Counted from the stretch's first letter, positions 1 through 8,340 are shown. The stretch is 64,000 nt of DNA from Ereboglobus luteus (GCF_003096195.1 NZ_CP023004.1:3204501-3268500); one strand, 5' to 3'. A program made the numbers and translations. Notes: generated from the letters alone by a model not told the origin.

Positions 1-45
1 ACCGCTTTGCTGTGTGTGCGCAAACCCCCAATCGGGAAGTCTTCC

Positions 46-90
46 AAGCGGCGTCGCCAGGATTCGCCTTCTGCCGTCGCATTCCAAAGT
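46..90. repeat. REP-like unit, left of the RAYT transposase
   Basis: This stretch reads AAGCGGCGTCGCC, then a short variable part, then CATTCCAAAGT. The same start and end recur in the same orientation at 786-826, on the other side of the transposase gene. Paired REP units flanking a Y1/HUH transposase is the arrangement known for RAYT genes. The unit forms only an imperfect hairpin here. Confidence 0.6.
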
Positions 91-96
91 GAATCA

Positions 97-672
97 TCAG
101 CGTATCGGTTCATATTCATCGGGAACGTTTAATTTGTCGGTTTTGAAACTGTAGATGGTCTTAATTTGCGCGTTGCTTGCGGTGCTTTCGAACCATCCGG
201 CGGAACACCAGGGATACTGGTTGGCGACCGGAACCAAACCGTGTTTCACGGGATTTTGATGTGTGTAATTGAGGCGTGCGTGATACGATTTTTCGTAAGA
301 TAAGCGTGTCTCCCAATAATTATGCCAGACTTTGCGCGCCGCCGCGTCGTCCAGTTTGTTTATCCACTTTGCTGTTTTCTCGTGCAGCAGGGAGATCATC
401 GCGCGAAGGCTGTTCGCGTCCTTGGATTTCTCCGGCGCATGGGCGACAAAGTGATAGTGATTTGAGAATATCGCCCACGCCTCAAGCGTCCAGCCATGCT
501 CGGCGGAAACCTGAAGAAGTCCGCGTTGCAACACGTCGAGGCGTTGTGGTTCTTGAAAGTAGTGTTGTTTGTTATAAGTGCCGGCAGTGACAAAATACGT
601 GCCTGCTTCGCGCAGTCTGTGCTCCGGAGCATGCGGCCATGAGATGGCGTGAATGTGACGTGTTGTTTGCAT
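97..672 (-). CDS. REP-associated tyrosine transposase (IS200-like Y1/HUH family)
   Basis: A 191-residue protein of the usual length for a RAYT. The HUH metal-binding motif is visible as SNHYHFVAH near residue 70, and the C-terminal half carries the family signature NYTHQNPVKHGLV. Such enzymes cut single-stranded DNA at REP palindromes using a tyrosine and are normally single-copy, domesticated transposases. The gene lies between two REP-like units (46-90 and 786-826). It sits directly downstream of the ybhF-like ATPase, where permease genes would usually be expected. There is no accessory tnpB and no sign of truncation. Start ATG at 672. Assignment to the family is firm; whether it is active cannot be judged. 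Confidence 0.9.
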   Translation of the reverse strand: MQTTRHIHAISWPHAPEHRLREAGTYFVTAGTYNKQHYFQEPQRLDVLQRGLLQVSAEHGWTLEAWAIFSNHYHFVAHAPEKSKDANSLRAMISLLHEKTAKWINKLDDAAARKVWHNYWETRLSYEKSYHARLNYTHQNPVKHGLVPVANQYPWCSAGWFESTASNAQIKTIYSFKTDKLNVPDEYEPIR

Positions 673-785
673 TGGGGTGAGGGCGTTGGTGATTAATCAT
701 TCGGAGCGCGATGACGGAGGAAACACAAGCGAGCGACGACTTCGCTTTGTTGAGTGTGACTGGGAAAGCTGGCGTAAGATGCTCA

Positions 786-826
786 AAGCGGTGTCGCCGC
801 TTCGCTTTGCCACCGCACTCCAAAGT
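786..826. repeat. REP-like unit, right of the RAYT transposase
   Basis: AAGCGGTGTCGCC ... CACTCCAAAGT, matching the left unit at 46-90. It contains a perfect 6-bp stem GCGGTG/CACCGC around a 17-base loop, so it can fold as a hairpin. Its left neighbour sequence (about 732-785) also carries a decayed partial copy around CGACTTCGCTTTG. It is the likely substrate or relic of the adjacent RAYT. Confidence 0.6.
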
Positions 827-827
827 T

Positions 828-2630
828 TCATGAGTCGCTCCTTTCCACGAGCGCGATAAACGCATCCTCCATCGTCGGGGTTGGGTTTTCAGCGCTGGCG
901 GCTTGGTGTTTGAGGTCCTCGGGGGTTCCGGTGGCGATGAGCTTGGAACGGTAAACGAGGCCGATGCGGTCGCAGTATTCTGCTTCGTCCATGAAGTGAG
1001 TTGTGACCATCACCGTGACGCCGCGCTGAACCGCCGCGTAGATGTGCATCCAAAATTCGCGGCGCGTGACGGGATCGACGCCGGAGGTGGGCTCGTCGAG
1101 GAAAAGTATGTCGGGGCCGTGCATCACCGCGCAGGCAAGCGCGAGGCGTTGCTTGTAACCGAGCGAAAGGATGTCGGCTTTTGTGTTGTGATAGGGCGCG
1201 AGGTGAAAGCAGTCCGTGACGGCGTCGATGGCGTCGCGTTGCGCGGTGCCGTGGAGTCCGTAGGCGCCGGAGAAGAACGAGAGGTTTTGCGCGACGGTGA
1301 GGTTTCCGTAGAGCGAAAATTTTTGCGCCATGTAACCGATGCGCTGGCGGGCGCGCGCGGGGCTGTGCGCAAGGTCGATGCCCACGGCGCTGGCTTCCCC
1401 GCTGGTCGGCGTGAGGAGTCCGCAGAGCATTCGGAATGTCGTGGATTTGCCCGCGCCGTTGGGGCCGAGGAGGCCGTAGATTTCGCCGCGCTTGATGTTG
1501 AGGTTAATGTGGTCGGCTGCGGTGAAGCTGCCGAACTTGCGCGTGAGGTCGCGGGTCTCGATCACGGTTTTCCCGTCACGGGGAATGTCGCGGAGAATGT
1601 TCGCAAGCGATGAATTGCCTGATTGCGCGCCGCCGAGGATGTCCATGAAGGCGTCCTCGAAACGCGGCGGGGCGGCGGCGGCGGCGATTTCGCCACCTAA
1701 TGAAGAATGAATAATGGATAATGAAAAATGGGGCGCTGCCGCGCCGGTGGTGGAGTCTTGCGGGCTGTTGGCTTGGGCATTTTCCATTCCCCATTTTTCA
1801 TTCTTCATTAGCGCAGCATCGCTGCGCGTAACGATTCTGATGTTTTGCGCCTGGATGGTGGCGTCGAGGATTTGCGGGTTCGCGGCGAGTTCAGTGAGTT
1901 TTTTGCGGCGGATTTCGGCAGGGGCGGCGATTGTGAAACAGCGGCCCTCCATGCGGCGGGTGAGATCGCGGGGCGGGCCGGAATAGAGCGGCTTGCCTTC
2001 GTTGAGCAGGAGGACGTCGTCGCAGCGTTCGGCTTCGTCGAGATAGGCGGTGCTCCAAATGATCGCGATGCCTTCGGTGGCGAGTTCGCCGACCATGCGC
2101 CAGAGTTCGCGGCGCGAGATGGGATCGACGCCGACGCCGGGCTCGTCGAGGAGGAGCAGGCGCGGCGTGCCGAGGAGCGCGCAGGCGAGTCCAAGTTTTT
2201 GTTTCATGCCGCCGGAAAGTTTTCCGGCGAGGCGATCGGTGAAGCGCGCGAGGTCGGTGAACTTGAGGAGACGCGCAAAAGTTTCGTCGCGTTCGGCGCC
2301 GACGACATTTCTCAGGTCGGCGTGAAAGGTGAGGTTTTCGATGACGCTGAGGTCTTCGTAGAGGCCGAACTTTTGCGGCATGTAACCGATAATGCCGCGA
2401 AGCCCGGCGGCATCGCGAATCGGGTCCCGGTCGAACACGCGAATCGCGCCGGAGTCGGGCTCGAGGAGTCCGGCGATGATGCGCATGAGCGTGGTTTTGC
2501 CCGCGCCGTCGGGACCGACAAGTCCGGTGATGCGACCCGTGTTTATGGTCGCATTGACTCGATCAAGCGCGGGCACGGACATGCCGGCGAAGCGGCGCGT
2601 GAGATCGGTGATGTGGACGGCGGGGGACAT
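828..2630 (-). CDS. Double ABC ATPase of a YbhF-like efflux transporter
   Basis: About 600 residues with two complete ABC nucleotide-binding domains. Domain 1 has Walker A GPDGAGKTT near residue 39, signature LSGGMKQ near 138 and Walker B LLLLDEP near 157. Domain 2 has Walker A GPNGAGKST near 389, a variant signature LSLGYKQ and LFLDEPTSGVDP. This tandem layout is that of E. coli YbhF, the ATPase of a drug/cation exporter. I chose ATG 2630 (MSPAVHI) over the upstream in-frame ATG at 2699, because the extra 23 residues are encoded by a microrepeat. The linker (residues about 275-315) contains a palindromic microrepeat insertion. It follows the ybhG-like adaptor gene. No permease gene follows inside the window. 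Confidence 0.88.
   Translation of the reverse strand: MSPAVHITDLTRRFAGMSVPALDRVNATINTGRITGLVGPDGAGKTTLMRIIAGLLEPDSGAIRVFDRDPIRDAAGLRGIIGYMPQKFGLYEDLSVIENLTFHADLRNVVGAERDETFARLLKFTDLARFTDRLAGKLSGGMKQKLGLACALLGTPRLLLLDEPGVGVDPISRRELWRMVGELATEGIAIIWSTAYLDEAERCDDVLLLNEGKPLYSGPPRDLTRRMEGRCFTIAAPAEIRRKKLTELAANPQILDATIQAQNIRIVTRSDAALMKNEKWGMENAQANSPQDSTTGAAAPHFSLSIIHSSLGGEIAAAAAPPRFEDAFMDILGGAQSGNSSLANILRDIPRDGKTVIETRDLTRKFGSFTAADHINLNIKRGEIYGLLGPNGAGKSTTFRMLCGLLTPTSGEASAVGIDLAHSPARARQRIGYMAQKFSLYGNLTVAQNLSFFSGAYGLHGTAQRDAIDAVTDCFHLAPYHNTKADILSLGYKQRLALACAVMHGPDILFLDEPTSGVDPVTRREFWMHIYAAVQRGVTVMVTTHFMDEAEYCDRIGLVYRSKLIATGTPEDLKHQAASAENPTPTMEDAFIALVERSDS
1698..1810. repeat. Palindromic AATGAAGAATGA microrepeat inside the ATPase linker
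   Basis: The left part TAATGAAGAATGA... and the right part ...TCATTCTTCATTA are inverted copies around a GC-rich centre. Shorter AATGG/AAAATGGGG words repeat within both arms. The element is read in frame as a low-complexity linker between the two ABC domains, so it was tolerated. Related microrepeats lie at 2637-2729, 32613-32640, 47400-47431 and 48875-48910. Confidence 0.65.
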
Positions 2631-2636
2631 GGGGAA

Positions 2637-2729
2637 AGGTGAAGTGTGAAAGGTGAAAGATGAAAACCGGCGGGCTGAATTGCCTGTGTGTTTTTTCACC
2701 TTTCACCTTTCTAATTTCTCATTTTCAGC
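2637..2729. repeat. Palindromic GAAAGGTGAAAG microrepeat between ybhF- and ybhG-like genes
   Basis: GGTGAAGTGTGAAAGGTGAA on the left is mirrored by TTTTTTCACCTTTCACC and TTTCTCATTTTC on the right. It covers the gene junction. The last residues (ENEKLER) and stop codon of the upstream adaptor gene are read from the repeat, and so is the possible N-terminal extension of the ATPase. Confidence 0.6.
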
Positions 2730-3710
2730 GGGCGCAACGCGCACGCTGACGGGCATTCCCTGCCGGAGCATGTTGTCGGGATTTGTGACGGTTATGCGAA
2801 GGCGATAGACGAGCGTGGTGCGCAGGCTTTCGGTCTGGACGGTTTTGGGGGTGAACTCGGCGCGCGGCGAGATGTGGCCGATTTTGCCCTGATAAGGTTT
2901 TCCGGGACGCGAGTCGGTGAAAACATCCACAGTCATGCCGGGCGCGATTTTTCCGAGGTCGGGTTCGTTGATGTAGGCGCGCAGCCAGACGGGGTTGTCG
3001 AGCGACAGGGTGAACACGGTCGCGCCCGCCTGCGCGATGGCGCCGGGTTCGAGCGCGCGCGTGGAGATGGTTCCGGCGGAGGGGGCGGCGAGTGTTGTAT
3101 CCGACAATCGGATACGCGCGGTTTCAAGCGCGGCGCGGTTTTGCGCGACTTGGGCGCGGGCTTTTTCAATGTCCTCTGCGCGATAGCCGGCGAGCAGCAG
3201 ATCAAGGGCGGCCTTGGCGGACTGAAGGCGTTTTTCGGCGATGAGGACGGCGGTGGCCGCGTTGTCGTAGTCCTGCTGCGGCGATGCGTTTTGCCTGAGA
3301 AGCTCGGCGATGCGCTTTGCGTTGACCTGATTGTTTGCGAGCGTGGCTTCGAGTTCGTTGACGGCGGCCCGGGCCTGGGCGATTTCCTCGGCGCGATAGC
3401 CCGCGACGAGGCGCGCGAGCTCGGCCTCGGCGACGGCGAGCGCGGCCCCGGCTTGCGCGACTTCCTGCTCGTAGGGCGCGGCGTCGATGCGGGCGATTGT
3501 ATCGCCGGGCGCGACGGGGTCGCCTTCGTCCTTGAGGATTTCGGTGACGCGGCCGGAAACGCGAAAGCCGAGATTCACTTCGCGGATATCGACATTGCCG
3601 TGGAGCGTGAGGTGCGTGGCGTCCTGTTTTTCGAGGGACGAGTGCCAGAACCACGCGCCCAAGCCGGCGGCGGCGGCGAGAAAAAGAATGAGGGGGATTT
3701 TGCGTTTCAT
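2703..3710 (-). CDS. HlyD/YbhG-like periplasmic adaptor of an ABC exporter
   Basis: About 335 residues. A single N-terminal membrane segment (IPLILFLAAAAGLGAWFW) is followed by a lipoyl-like half (LHGNVDIREVNLGF), a long Ala/Glu-rich coiled-coil hairpin (about residues 85-215) and a beta-barrel region with a typical adaptor end (GMPVSVRVA). This is the membrane-fusion architecture that links an inner-membrane exporter to an outer-membrane channel. The start is ATG 3710, giving a 4-bp ATGA overlap with the upstream TetR gene; the longer open frame upstream of it is antisense-type sequence. Gene order regulator-adaptor-ATPase matches the E. coli ybiH(cecR)-ybhG-ybhF cluster. The C-terminal residues come from a microrepeat. 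Confidence 0.9.
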   Translation of the reverse strand: MKRKIPLILFLAAAAGLGAWFWHSSLEKQDATHLTLHGNVDIREVNLGFRVSGRVTEILKDEGDPVAPGDTIARIDAAPYEQEVAQAGAALAVAEAELARLVAGYRAEEIAQARAAVNELEATLANNQVNAKRIAELLRQNASPQQDYDNAATAVLIAEKRLQSAKAALDLLLAGYRAEDIEKARAQVAQNRAALETARIRLSDTTLAAPSAGTISTRALEPGAIAQAGATVFTLSLDNPVWLRAYINEPDLGKIAPGMTVDVFTDSRPGKPYQGKIGHISPRAEFTPKTVQTESLRTTLVYRLRITVTNPDNMLRQGMPVSVRVAPAENEKLER

Positions 3711-4390
3711 GTGCGTGCGGGTTTGGCGAGTTTGTCGATGTTTTCGCTTAAAATGGCGGAGATCGTGGCGCGGGTCTGCCGGTCCAGCGTGTCCTTTCCG
3801 AGTCGGCGGCAGATCGCGGCGTTGGCGAACACGAATGAGAGGATTTGCCCGAAAAGCATGTGCGCGCGGATGATGCACTCCTGCGTTTCGGGGTTTCGTC
3901 CCGTTGCGATGCCAAAAAGCCGGGTGACCGTTTTGTGCAAGGTCTCCATGCCGCTGCCAAACACGATGTCGAAACCGGCGGTGGGTTGCGTTTGCTCCCG
4001 GACAATCAACCTGGCGGCCAGCAGTATTTCACCCGAACTCAATGCGTTGTTTGCAAAGCCGCCCAGCAGCGTCTTGAGCATGTCGCGGGCGTCCGCGCGC
4101 GACGGATTTTGGATGCGCTCGTCCCCGTATGCGGCGGTGAACCTGTTCAGGGCGGCCTGCACGCGGTTCACCACGATGGAGCGAAGGAGCTCCTTGTAGA
4201 GCTGCTCCTTGCCTCCGAAATGATAGGAGACAAGCGCGACGTTGGTGTTTGCGTCGCGGGCGATGTCGCGGATGGAGGCGCCGTCGTAGCCGCATTCGCC
4301 AAACACGCGGAGCGCCGAGGCGAGAAGTTTTTCGCGCGCGGTTTCGGGGGCGGCGGACGGGGCTGGTTTTACGGAAGGTGTCCGGTTCAT
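3707..4390 (-). CDS. TetR family regulator, CecR (YbiH)-like
   Basis: 227 residues. The N-terminal helix-turn-helix reads FGECGYDGASIRDIA followed by NTNVALVSYHFGGKEQLY, a canonical TetR DNA-binding domain at about residues 20-65. The rest is an all-helical ligand-binding domain of the CecR/DUF1956 type, whose members often sit with YbhF/YbhG exporters. It is the first gene of the operon and overlaps the adaptor gene by 4 bp. A palindrome at 4401-4420, ten bases before its ATG, is a probable autoregulatory operator. The inducing ligand is unknown. Confidence 0.88.
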   Translation of the reverse strand: MNRTPSVKPAPSAAPETAREKLLASALRVFGECGYDGASIRDIARDANTNVALVSYHFGGKEQLYKELLRSIVVNRVQAALNRFTAAYGDERIQNPSRADARDMLKTLLGGFANNALSSGEILLAARLIVREQTQPTAGFDIVFGSGMETLHKTVTRLFGIATGRNPETQECIIRAHMLFGQILSFVFANAAICRRLGKDTLDRQTRATISAILSENIDKLAKPART

Positions 4391-4400
4391 GGTCGAATGG

Positions 4401-4440
4401 ATTTAAACATTTGTTTAAATTAGTCAATCATTTGTTTAAT
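4401..4440. promoter_or_regulatory. Probable TetR operator: palindrome plus extra half-site
   Basis: ATTTAAACA-TT-TGTTTAAAT (4401-4420) is a perfect 9-bp inverted repeat, followed by a further half-site ATTTGTTTAAT at 4430-4440. It stands immediately upstream of the TetR start codon (4390) and is strikingly AT-rich against its surroundings. TetR proteins of this group bind such short palindromes. Autoregulation of the efflux operon is inferred. Confidence 0.75.
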
Positions 4441-4596
4441 GCCTGTGATTTGCCGCGCGCATGGATGGGTGTGGGACCTCATCCGGGGGCGAAACAAAAA
4501 ATGAAATAAAATTTTAATAAAACGCCGGCTGGCGCGTTGTCATGATGAACGCAGAGACCAACCAACAACCACTCCAGGAACGAAAGGCATAACATC

Positions 4597-5259
4597 ATGA
4601 TCACCCGATTCATCATACCAGCCACAATCACCGGAACCGCATGCGCGGCCTTGTTCTTCGTAAATCCCGCCGAGCAGCAGCCGCCGCCCAAGAAGAAAGC
4701 CGAACCCATTGTCATCACCTTTCCTCCGCTGCCGCCAGTGCCTCCCCCCAAGACCCAGGAGGACAATGCAAAACCAACAATCGACGTCAGGGATCTCAAG
4801 CCGCCGCCGATGCTGTCGGACACGATTTCCACGGATATCGATCGCGCGTTTGTCACGCCATTCAATCCGACCATTCCCGCGCCGAACCTCAATGACGGCG
4901 CCACCATGACGCTGCCGACTGGCAATTACGAAGATGCCGCAAATGCCGGACAGAAACTGGCCGACACATTCCGGCTGGTGGATCTCGACAACAGGCCGCA
5001 GACACTATTCCAAGCCTCGCCGGAGTATCCCTACACGCAAAAGAACACGGGCAATCCGGGCGAGGTGATCGTGAACTTCACCGTAGATGAGCGCGGTCAT
5101 GTGCAGGATGTGCTGGTTGTGAAATCCTCGCATCCGGACTTTGACGCGCCGACGGTGCGCGCGGTCAGCAAGTGGCGTTTCGAGCCGGGCCGCAAAAATG
5201 GCAAGCGCGTCAAGTTCCGCATGAGCGTGCCGATCGCATTCAACCTTAACGACGTTTGA
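4597..5259 (+). CDS. TonB-like energy-transducer protein
   Basis: 220 residues. A short N-terminal hydrophobic anchor (FIIPATITGTACAALFF) is followed by a proline-rich periplasmic stretch (PPPKKKAEP, PPLPPVPPPK) and a C-terminal TonB_C fold at about residues 145-218. Landmarks there are GEVIVNFTVDERGHVQD and AVSKWRFEPGRKNGK. TonB proteins pass proton-motive force from ExbB/ExbD to outer-membrane receptors. No exbB, exbD or receptor gene is adjacent, so this may be one of several TonB paralogues. A weak AAAGG lies nine bases before the ATG. A strong terminator follows at 5311. Confidence 0.85.
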   Translation: MITRFIIPATITGTACAALFFVNPAEQQPPPKKKAEPIVITFPPLPPVPPPKTQEDNAKPTIDVRDLKPPPMLSDTISTDIDRAFVTPFNPTIPAPNLNDGATMTLPTGNYEDAANAGQKLADTFRLVDLDNRPQTLFQASPEYPYTQKNTGNPGEVIVNFTVDERGHVQDVLVVKSSHPDFDAPTVRAVSKWRFEPGRKNGKRVKFRMSVPIAFNLNDV

Positions 5260-5310
5260 GCAAGCACGGTTTTGGTTCCGTGATGGAGTGAGACAAAGGG
5301 GATGGAACAA

Positions 5311-5358
5311 AGGCGCGGGTGTCGCAATGATGCCCGCGCCTCTTGCGTATTTGGTTTT
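5311..5358 (+). terminator. Rho-independent terminator after the TonB-like gene
   Basis: AGGCGCGGG (5311-5319) pairs perfectly with CCCGCGCCT (5333-5341) around a 13-base loop, with a T-rich tail further on (TTTGGTTTTT). It lies between convergent genes and may serve both directions. Confidence 0.65.
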
Positions 5359-5397
5359 TGAATACAAGGCGGCCTTGCCGGAATTCGGGCTGAAAAC

Positions 5398-6981
5398 TTA
5401 CCGGGAGTCTTCAGAGGCGGCGGGTAATAATTCGGGCCGCGCTTCGTCGCCGGGCATTTCGTAGGGGAGCCGCCAGGTTTTTGTGCCGTCTGAATTGGTG
5501 AAATACAGGCGGGATTCGCTGAGGTGCGAGGGATTCCCGTCGGCCCAGAACGCATAAAATGGATCGGCGGCAGGCTCGGGACGGCGGACATAGCCGTGGT
5601 TAAATTCGCTGGAGTTGGTGACCCGGCGCTCGCGTTTCCATGAGACTCCGTTGTCATTGCTTGTCCACACGGCGACCTCGCCGCCGGTGCCGTAACGCTG
5701 CGGGCCGGTTTCCGTGGGGGCGATAATTTTCCAGTTGTTGCCGTTCACGTAGATGCTGCCCATGTCGTAGTTGTGGTCGGAGGTGGTGATGGTGCGGGTT
5801 TCCCATTTTCCGTTTTTCCAGTGCATTAGAAACCACTCGCGCGGATCACCCTTGGGGCCGGGCTCGCCGGCGCGGCTTACGATGCAGAGCAGGATGGGGT
5901 TGCCCGACGCGTCGAAATTGAGGTCGCAGGTATACATGAATTTCCCCTGCGATTTCAGGTCAACGAGCAGGGCGGGATTGTCGGGTGAGGTGAGCGGGAG
6001 CGCGAGGGGGGCGCCGGCCGCGGTGGTCCATGTTTTTCCGGCGTCGGTGGTCTGCGCGTAGTAGATGTTGGTGCGGCGGTCCACATGACTCTCAGGGTGG
6101 TAGTTGAAAAATGTCGCGTATTTTGTGACACGTTTTCCGTCGGCTCCGGCGCCCGTCCAGCGGCCGCTGGTTTGGTAGTGCCCGCCAAAGGCGGCGAGCG
6201 CATGATCCTCGCTCCACGCGCGCCCGTCGGCGCTTGTTTTCCAGAAGAGGTTTCGGGCGGGGCCGTTTTTGGTGCCCTTGAAATATTTTGTGAACAGGAG
6301 AAAGAACCCTCCGCTGTCATCCGGGCCGTGCCAGATTTCGGGATAGGTGAATTCCTGCCGCGCGACGCATTCGAATTCACCGATGTCATAGGGGCGCGTG
6401 CTTCGGAAAATAATACCGGGGCGTCGTCTGCCGCGTCCGCTTTTGAGCACCCAGATATGTCCGTCGGCGTCAATCTGGATGGATGCGTTGTCATGTGGAT
6501 CTTTGACTGAGGGATCGGCGTAGAGCGCGACGGGGCGGGGGACGGTTCCCTTTTCGTGGTCGTAATACGAGACCATGATGACGAGGAGGCGCTGGTCGCT
6601 CGCGGGTGTGCCGCCCCAGGTGAAAAATGTTTTTTTCACCGCCGGCGCATAAACGGCGAGCGGCTGGTGGTTGGCGGTGTAGGTGCCGAGGCCGCCCGAA
6701 TACTTGTCGCCGTATTCAAACTTGAACCCGAGCGTGAACCAGATGCCGCGATAACCGTCGGCGCGGACGGATTTGCGGATGCCACCCTCGGGAAACGCGG
6801 TCGGGGCGTTTTTTTTGAAACTGTGCGTGAATGTTACCCGCTCCGCGACGGGAGATGCCCCGGGTGCCGCAATGGCATTGGCGGTTTTGGGCGAGGTTGA
6901 TTCCGCCGCGCGGCTACCGGGCAATGCGATGGCGAGGAGCGCGAGGGCGAGCGCGAGTGTTCGGGGATGTGGGCGGGGCAT
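5398..6981 (-). CDS. Secreted BNR-4 repeat beta-propeller protein (possible polysaccharide lyase)
   Basis: 527 residues with a Sec signal peptide (RTLALALALLAIALPGSRA). The mature part begins with ADGYRGIWFTLG, a motif typical of BNR-4 proteins. Asp-box-like turns recur (TSADGRAWSED, TTDAGKTWTT, SNDNGVSWKR), as expected for a seven-bladed propeller. Some BNR-4 proteins are ulvan or related polysaccharide lyases; others have no known activity. It is monocistronic and runs convergently into the terminator at 5311. The secreted propeller class is clear; lyase activity is only a possibility. Confidence 0.8.
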   Translation of the reverse strand: MPRPHPRTLALALALLAIALPGSRAAESTSPKTANAIAAPGASPVAERVTFTHSFKKNAPTAFPEGGIRKSVRADGYRGIWFTLGFKFEYGDKYSGGLGTYTANHQPLAVYAPAVKKTFFTWGGTPASDQRLLVIMVSYYDHEKGTVPRPVALYADPSVKDPHDNASIQIDADGHIWVLKSGRGRRRPGIIFRSTRPYDIGEFECVARQEFTYPEIWHGPDDSGGFFLLFTKYFKGTKNGPARNLFWKTSADGRAWSEDHALAAFGGHYQTSGRWTGAGADGKRVTKYATFFNYHPESHVDRRTNIYYAQTTDAGKTWTTAAGAPLALPLTSPDNPALLVDLKSQGKFMYTCDLNFDASGNPILLCIVSRAGEPGPKGDPREWFLMHWKNGKWETRTITTSDHNYDMGSIYVNGNNWKIIAPTETGPQRYGTGGEVAVWTSNDNGVSWKRERRVTNSSEFNHGYVRRPEPAADPFYAFWADGNPSHLSESRLYFTNSDGTKTWRLPYEMPGDEARPELLPAASEDSR

Positions 6982-7071
6982 GGAAAAATTCTCGGGTCCT
7001 GGCGCGGTTTGAAATCGACCGACCCGTGGCGATGAAACGTGTTGATGGCGAGCCCGGCAGGGCGGAATCCT

Positions 7072-7539
7072 TCACTCTATGGCGGCGACGCGGAACGAGC
7101 GGCCAGGGAGATGGATGACGTCGTCGATATATTTGCCGAGCAGTTCGCTGCCGAGCGGAGACTGGGGGGTGACGATCATGATGGTTTCATCCTGAAAGGC
7201 GAACTCCACGCCGCCGTTGCGCGGGCCGAGAAAATATTTCGAGGGCCGGCCGCGAAGCTCGAGCGTGATCACCGCGCCGACAGCCACGGGCTGGCCGATC
7301 TCGAATGTGGGGAGTTCGAGGGTTTTGTAGAACTCGATGTTGTCGCGCATCTCGCCGGCGAGATTGGCCTGGCTTTCGGCGAGGTAGGCGGCCTCCTGGC
7401 CGTGTGTTTCGTATTTGGTGGTGGCCTTGCTTTCCTCGTGCGTGGCTTCTTCGCGCGCCATGAGGGCGGCGCGTGAAAGCATGTCGAGGTCGGCTTGCAG
7501 TTTTTCGAGAAGAGCCTGTCGGAGAAGGTTTTTGTCCAT
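7072..7539 (-). CDS. GreA/GreB-like transcription elongation factor family protein
   Basis: 155 residues. The N-terminal half (to about residue 75) is a charged helical hairpin with REEATHEESKATTKYETH. The C-terminal half is the FKBP-like GreA/B domain, ending LLGKYIDDVI. The EESKA...KYET motif marks a GreA/B-like subfamily found beside, not instead of, canonical GreA. Such proteins bind the RNA polymerase secondary channel; transcript-cleavage activity cannot be assumed. It lies 9 bp after the ferredoxin gene on the same strand, so the two are probably cotranscribed. Confidence 0.8.
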   Translation of the reverse strand: MDKNLLRQALLEKLQADLDMLSRAALMAREEATHEESKATTKYETHGQEAAYLAESQANLAGEMRDNIEFYKTLELPTFEIGQPVAVGAVITLELRGRPSKYFLGPRNGGVEFAFQDETIMIVTPQSPLGSELLGKYIDDVIHLPGRSFRVAAIE

Positions 7540-7548
7540 TGTTTTTTT

Positions 7549-8340
7549 TTAGATAAAAATTTCGGGTTCGCGACGAGTCATAAAAAGTGTTTCGAGCCGG
7601 TTGACCGTCGCAAGAATTCTCGGGTCGTCCATGTGGCGCGCGTCGTTGGGGCAGACTTTTACGCAGTAGCAGCAACTGATGCATTTATCCTTGTCGGTCA
7701 GGCGCGGATTTTGGCGGTCAATCGCATCCGTCGGGCATCCTTCGACGCACGTGTGGCAATCAATGCAGTTGTCGTTTGCGACGGGGGTGATCCCGGAATT
7801 AACAACGGGTTTTTCGTAGGGAAAATGTCCGGGCACGTCGACCAGGCCGCTCGCGTCCATCGTTGCGGATGCGAGGGTTTGCGCCTTTTGCAGGAAGCGG
7901 GCGCCGAAGCCGTTTCCGGCGGTGGCATCGTCGGCGTCGGGACGATTGGCGGCGACCTTGCTTGAATAGGAGTGCTCTCCGAGAAACGCGCCCGCGGCGA
8001 TGGGCATGAAGCCTGCGGCGATCGCGCAGTTTTTCAGTTCGATGAGCGCGTCGTCGTAGTGGCGGTTGCCATACACGGCCACGATGGCCGCGGGTGTTTT
8101 GTCCGCGGTGATGCCGGCGAAAAACTCAGTTGAGATGCCGGGAAGCCGTCCGCCGTAGACCGGAAGCGCGATGACAACGAGGTCTTTGCTGGAGAAATGG
8201 TGCGGCTGCTTGCGGCTGGAAACCGCGGTGCGGTCGATTTCCTGAAGCGGCAGGGCGATGCCCGTCGCGATGTTCTGGACTGTGCGCCGCGTGGTGCCGG
8301 TGGGACTGAAATAGACGAGGCTGAGTTTTTCGAAGCTCAT
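7549..8340 (-). CDS. EFR1-type flavodoxin-ferredoxin fusion
   Basis: 263 residues. The N-terminal flavodoxin-like domain carries an FMN-phosphate loop (SPTGTTRRT, residues 12-20). The C-terminal region has two [4Fe-4S] motifs, CIDCHTCVEGCP and CISCCYCVKVCP, as in bacterial 2[4Fe-4S] ferredoxins. This layout is that of EFR1-family ferrodoxins, thought to shuttle electrons in anaerobes. It is divergent from hemB, which starts 115 bp away. Partner enzymes are not evident here. Confidence 0.87.
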   Translation of the reverse strand: MSFEKLSLVYFSPTGTTRRTVQNIATGIALPLQEIDRTAVSSRKQPHHFSSKDLVVIALPVYGGRLPGISTEFFAGITADKTPAAIVAVYGNRHYDDALIELKNCAIAAGFMPIAAGAFLGEHSYSSKVAANRPDADDATAGNGFGARFLQKAQTLASATMDASGLVDVPGHFPYEKPVVNSGITPVANDNCIDCHTCVEGCPTDAIDRQNPRLTDKDKCISCCYCVKVCPNDARHMDDPRILATVNRLETLFMTRREPEIFI

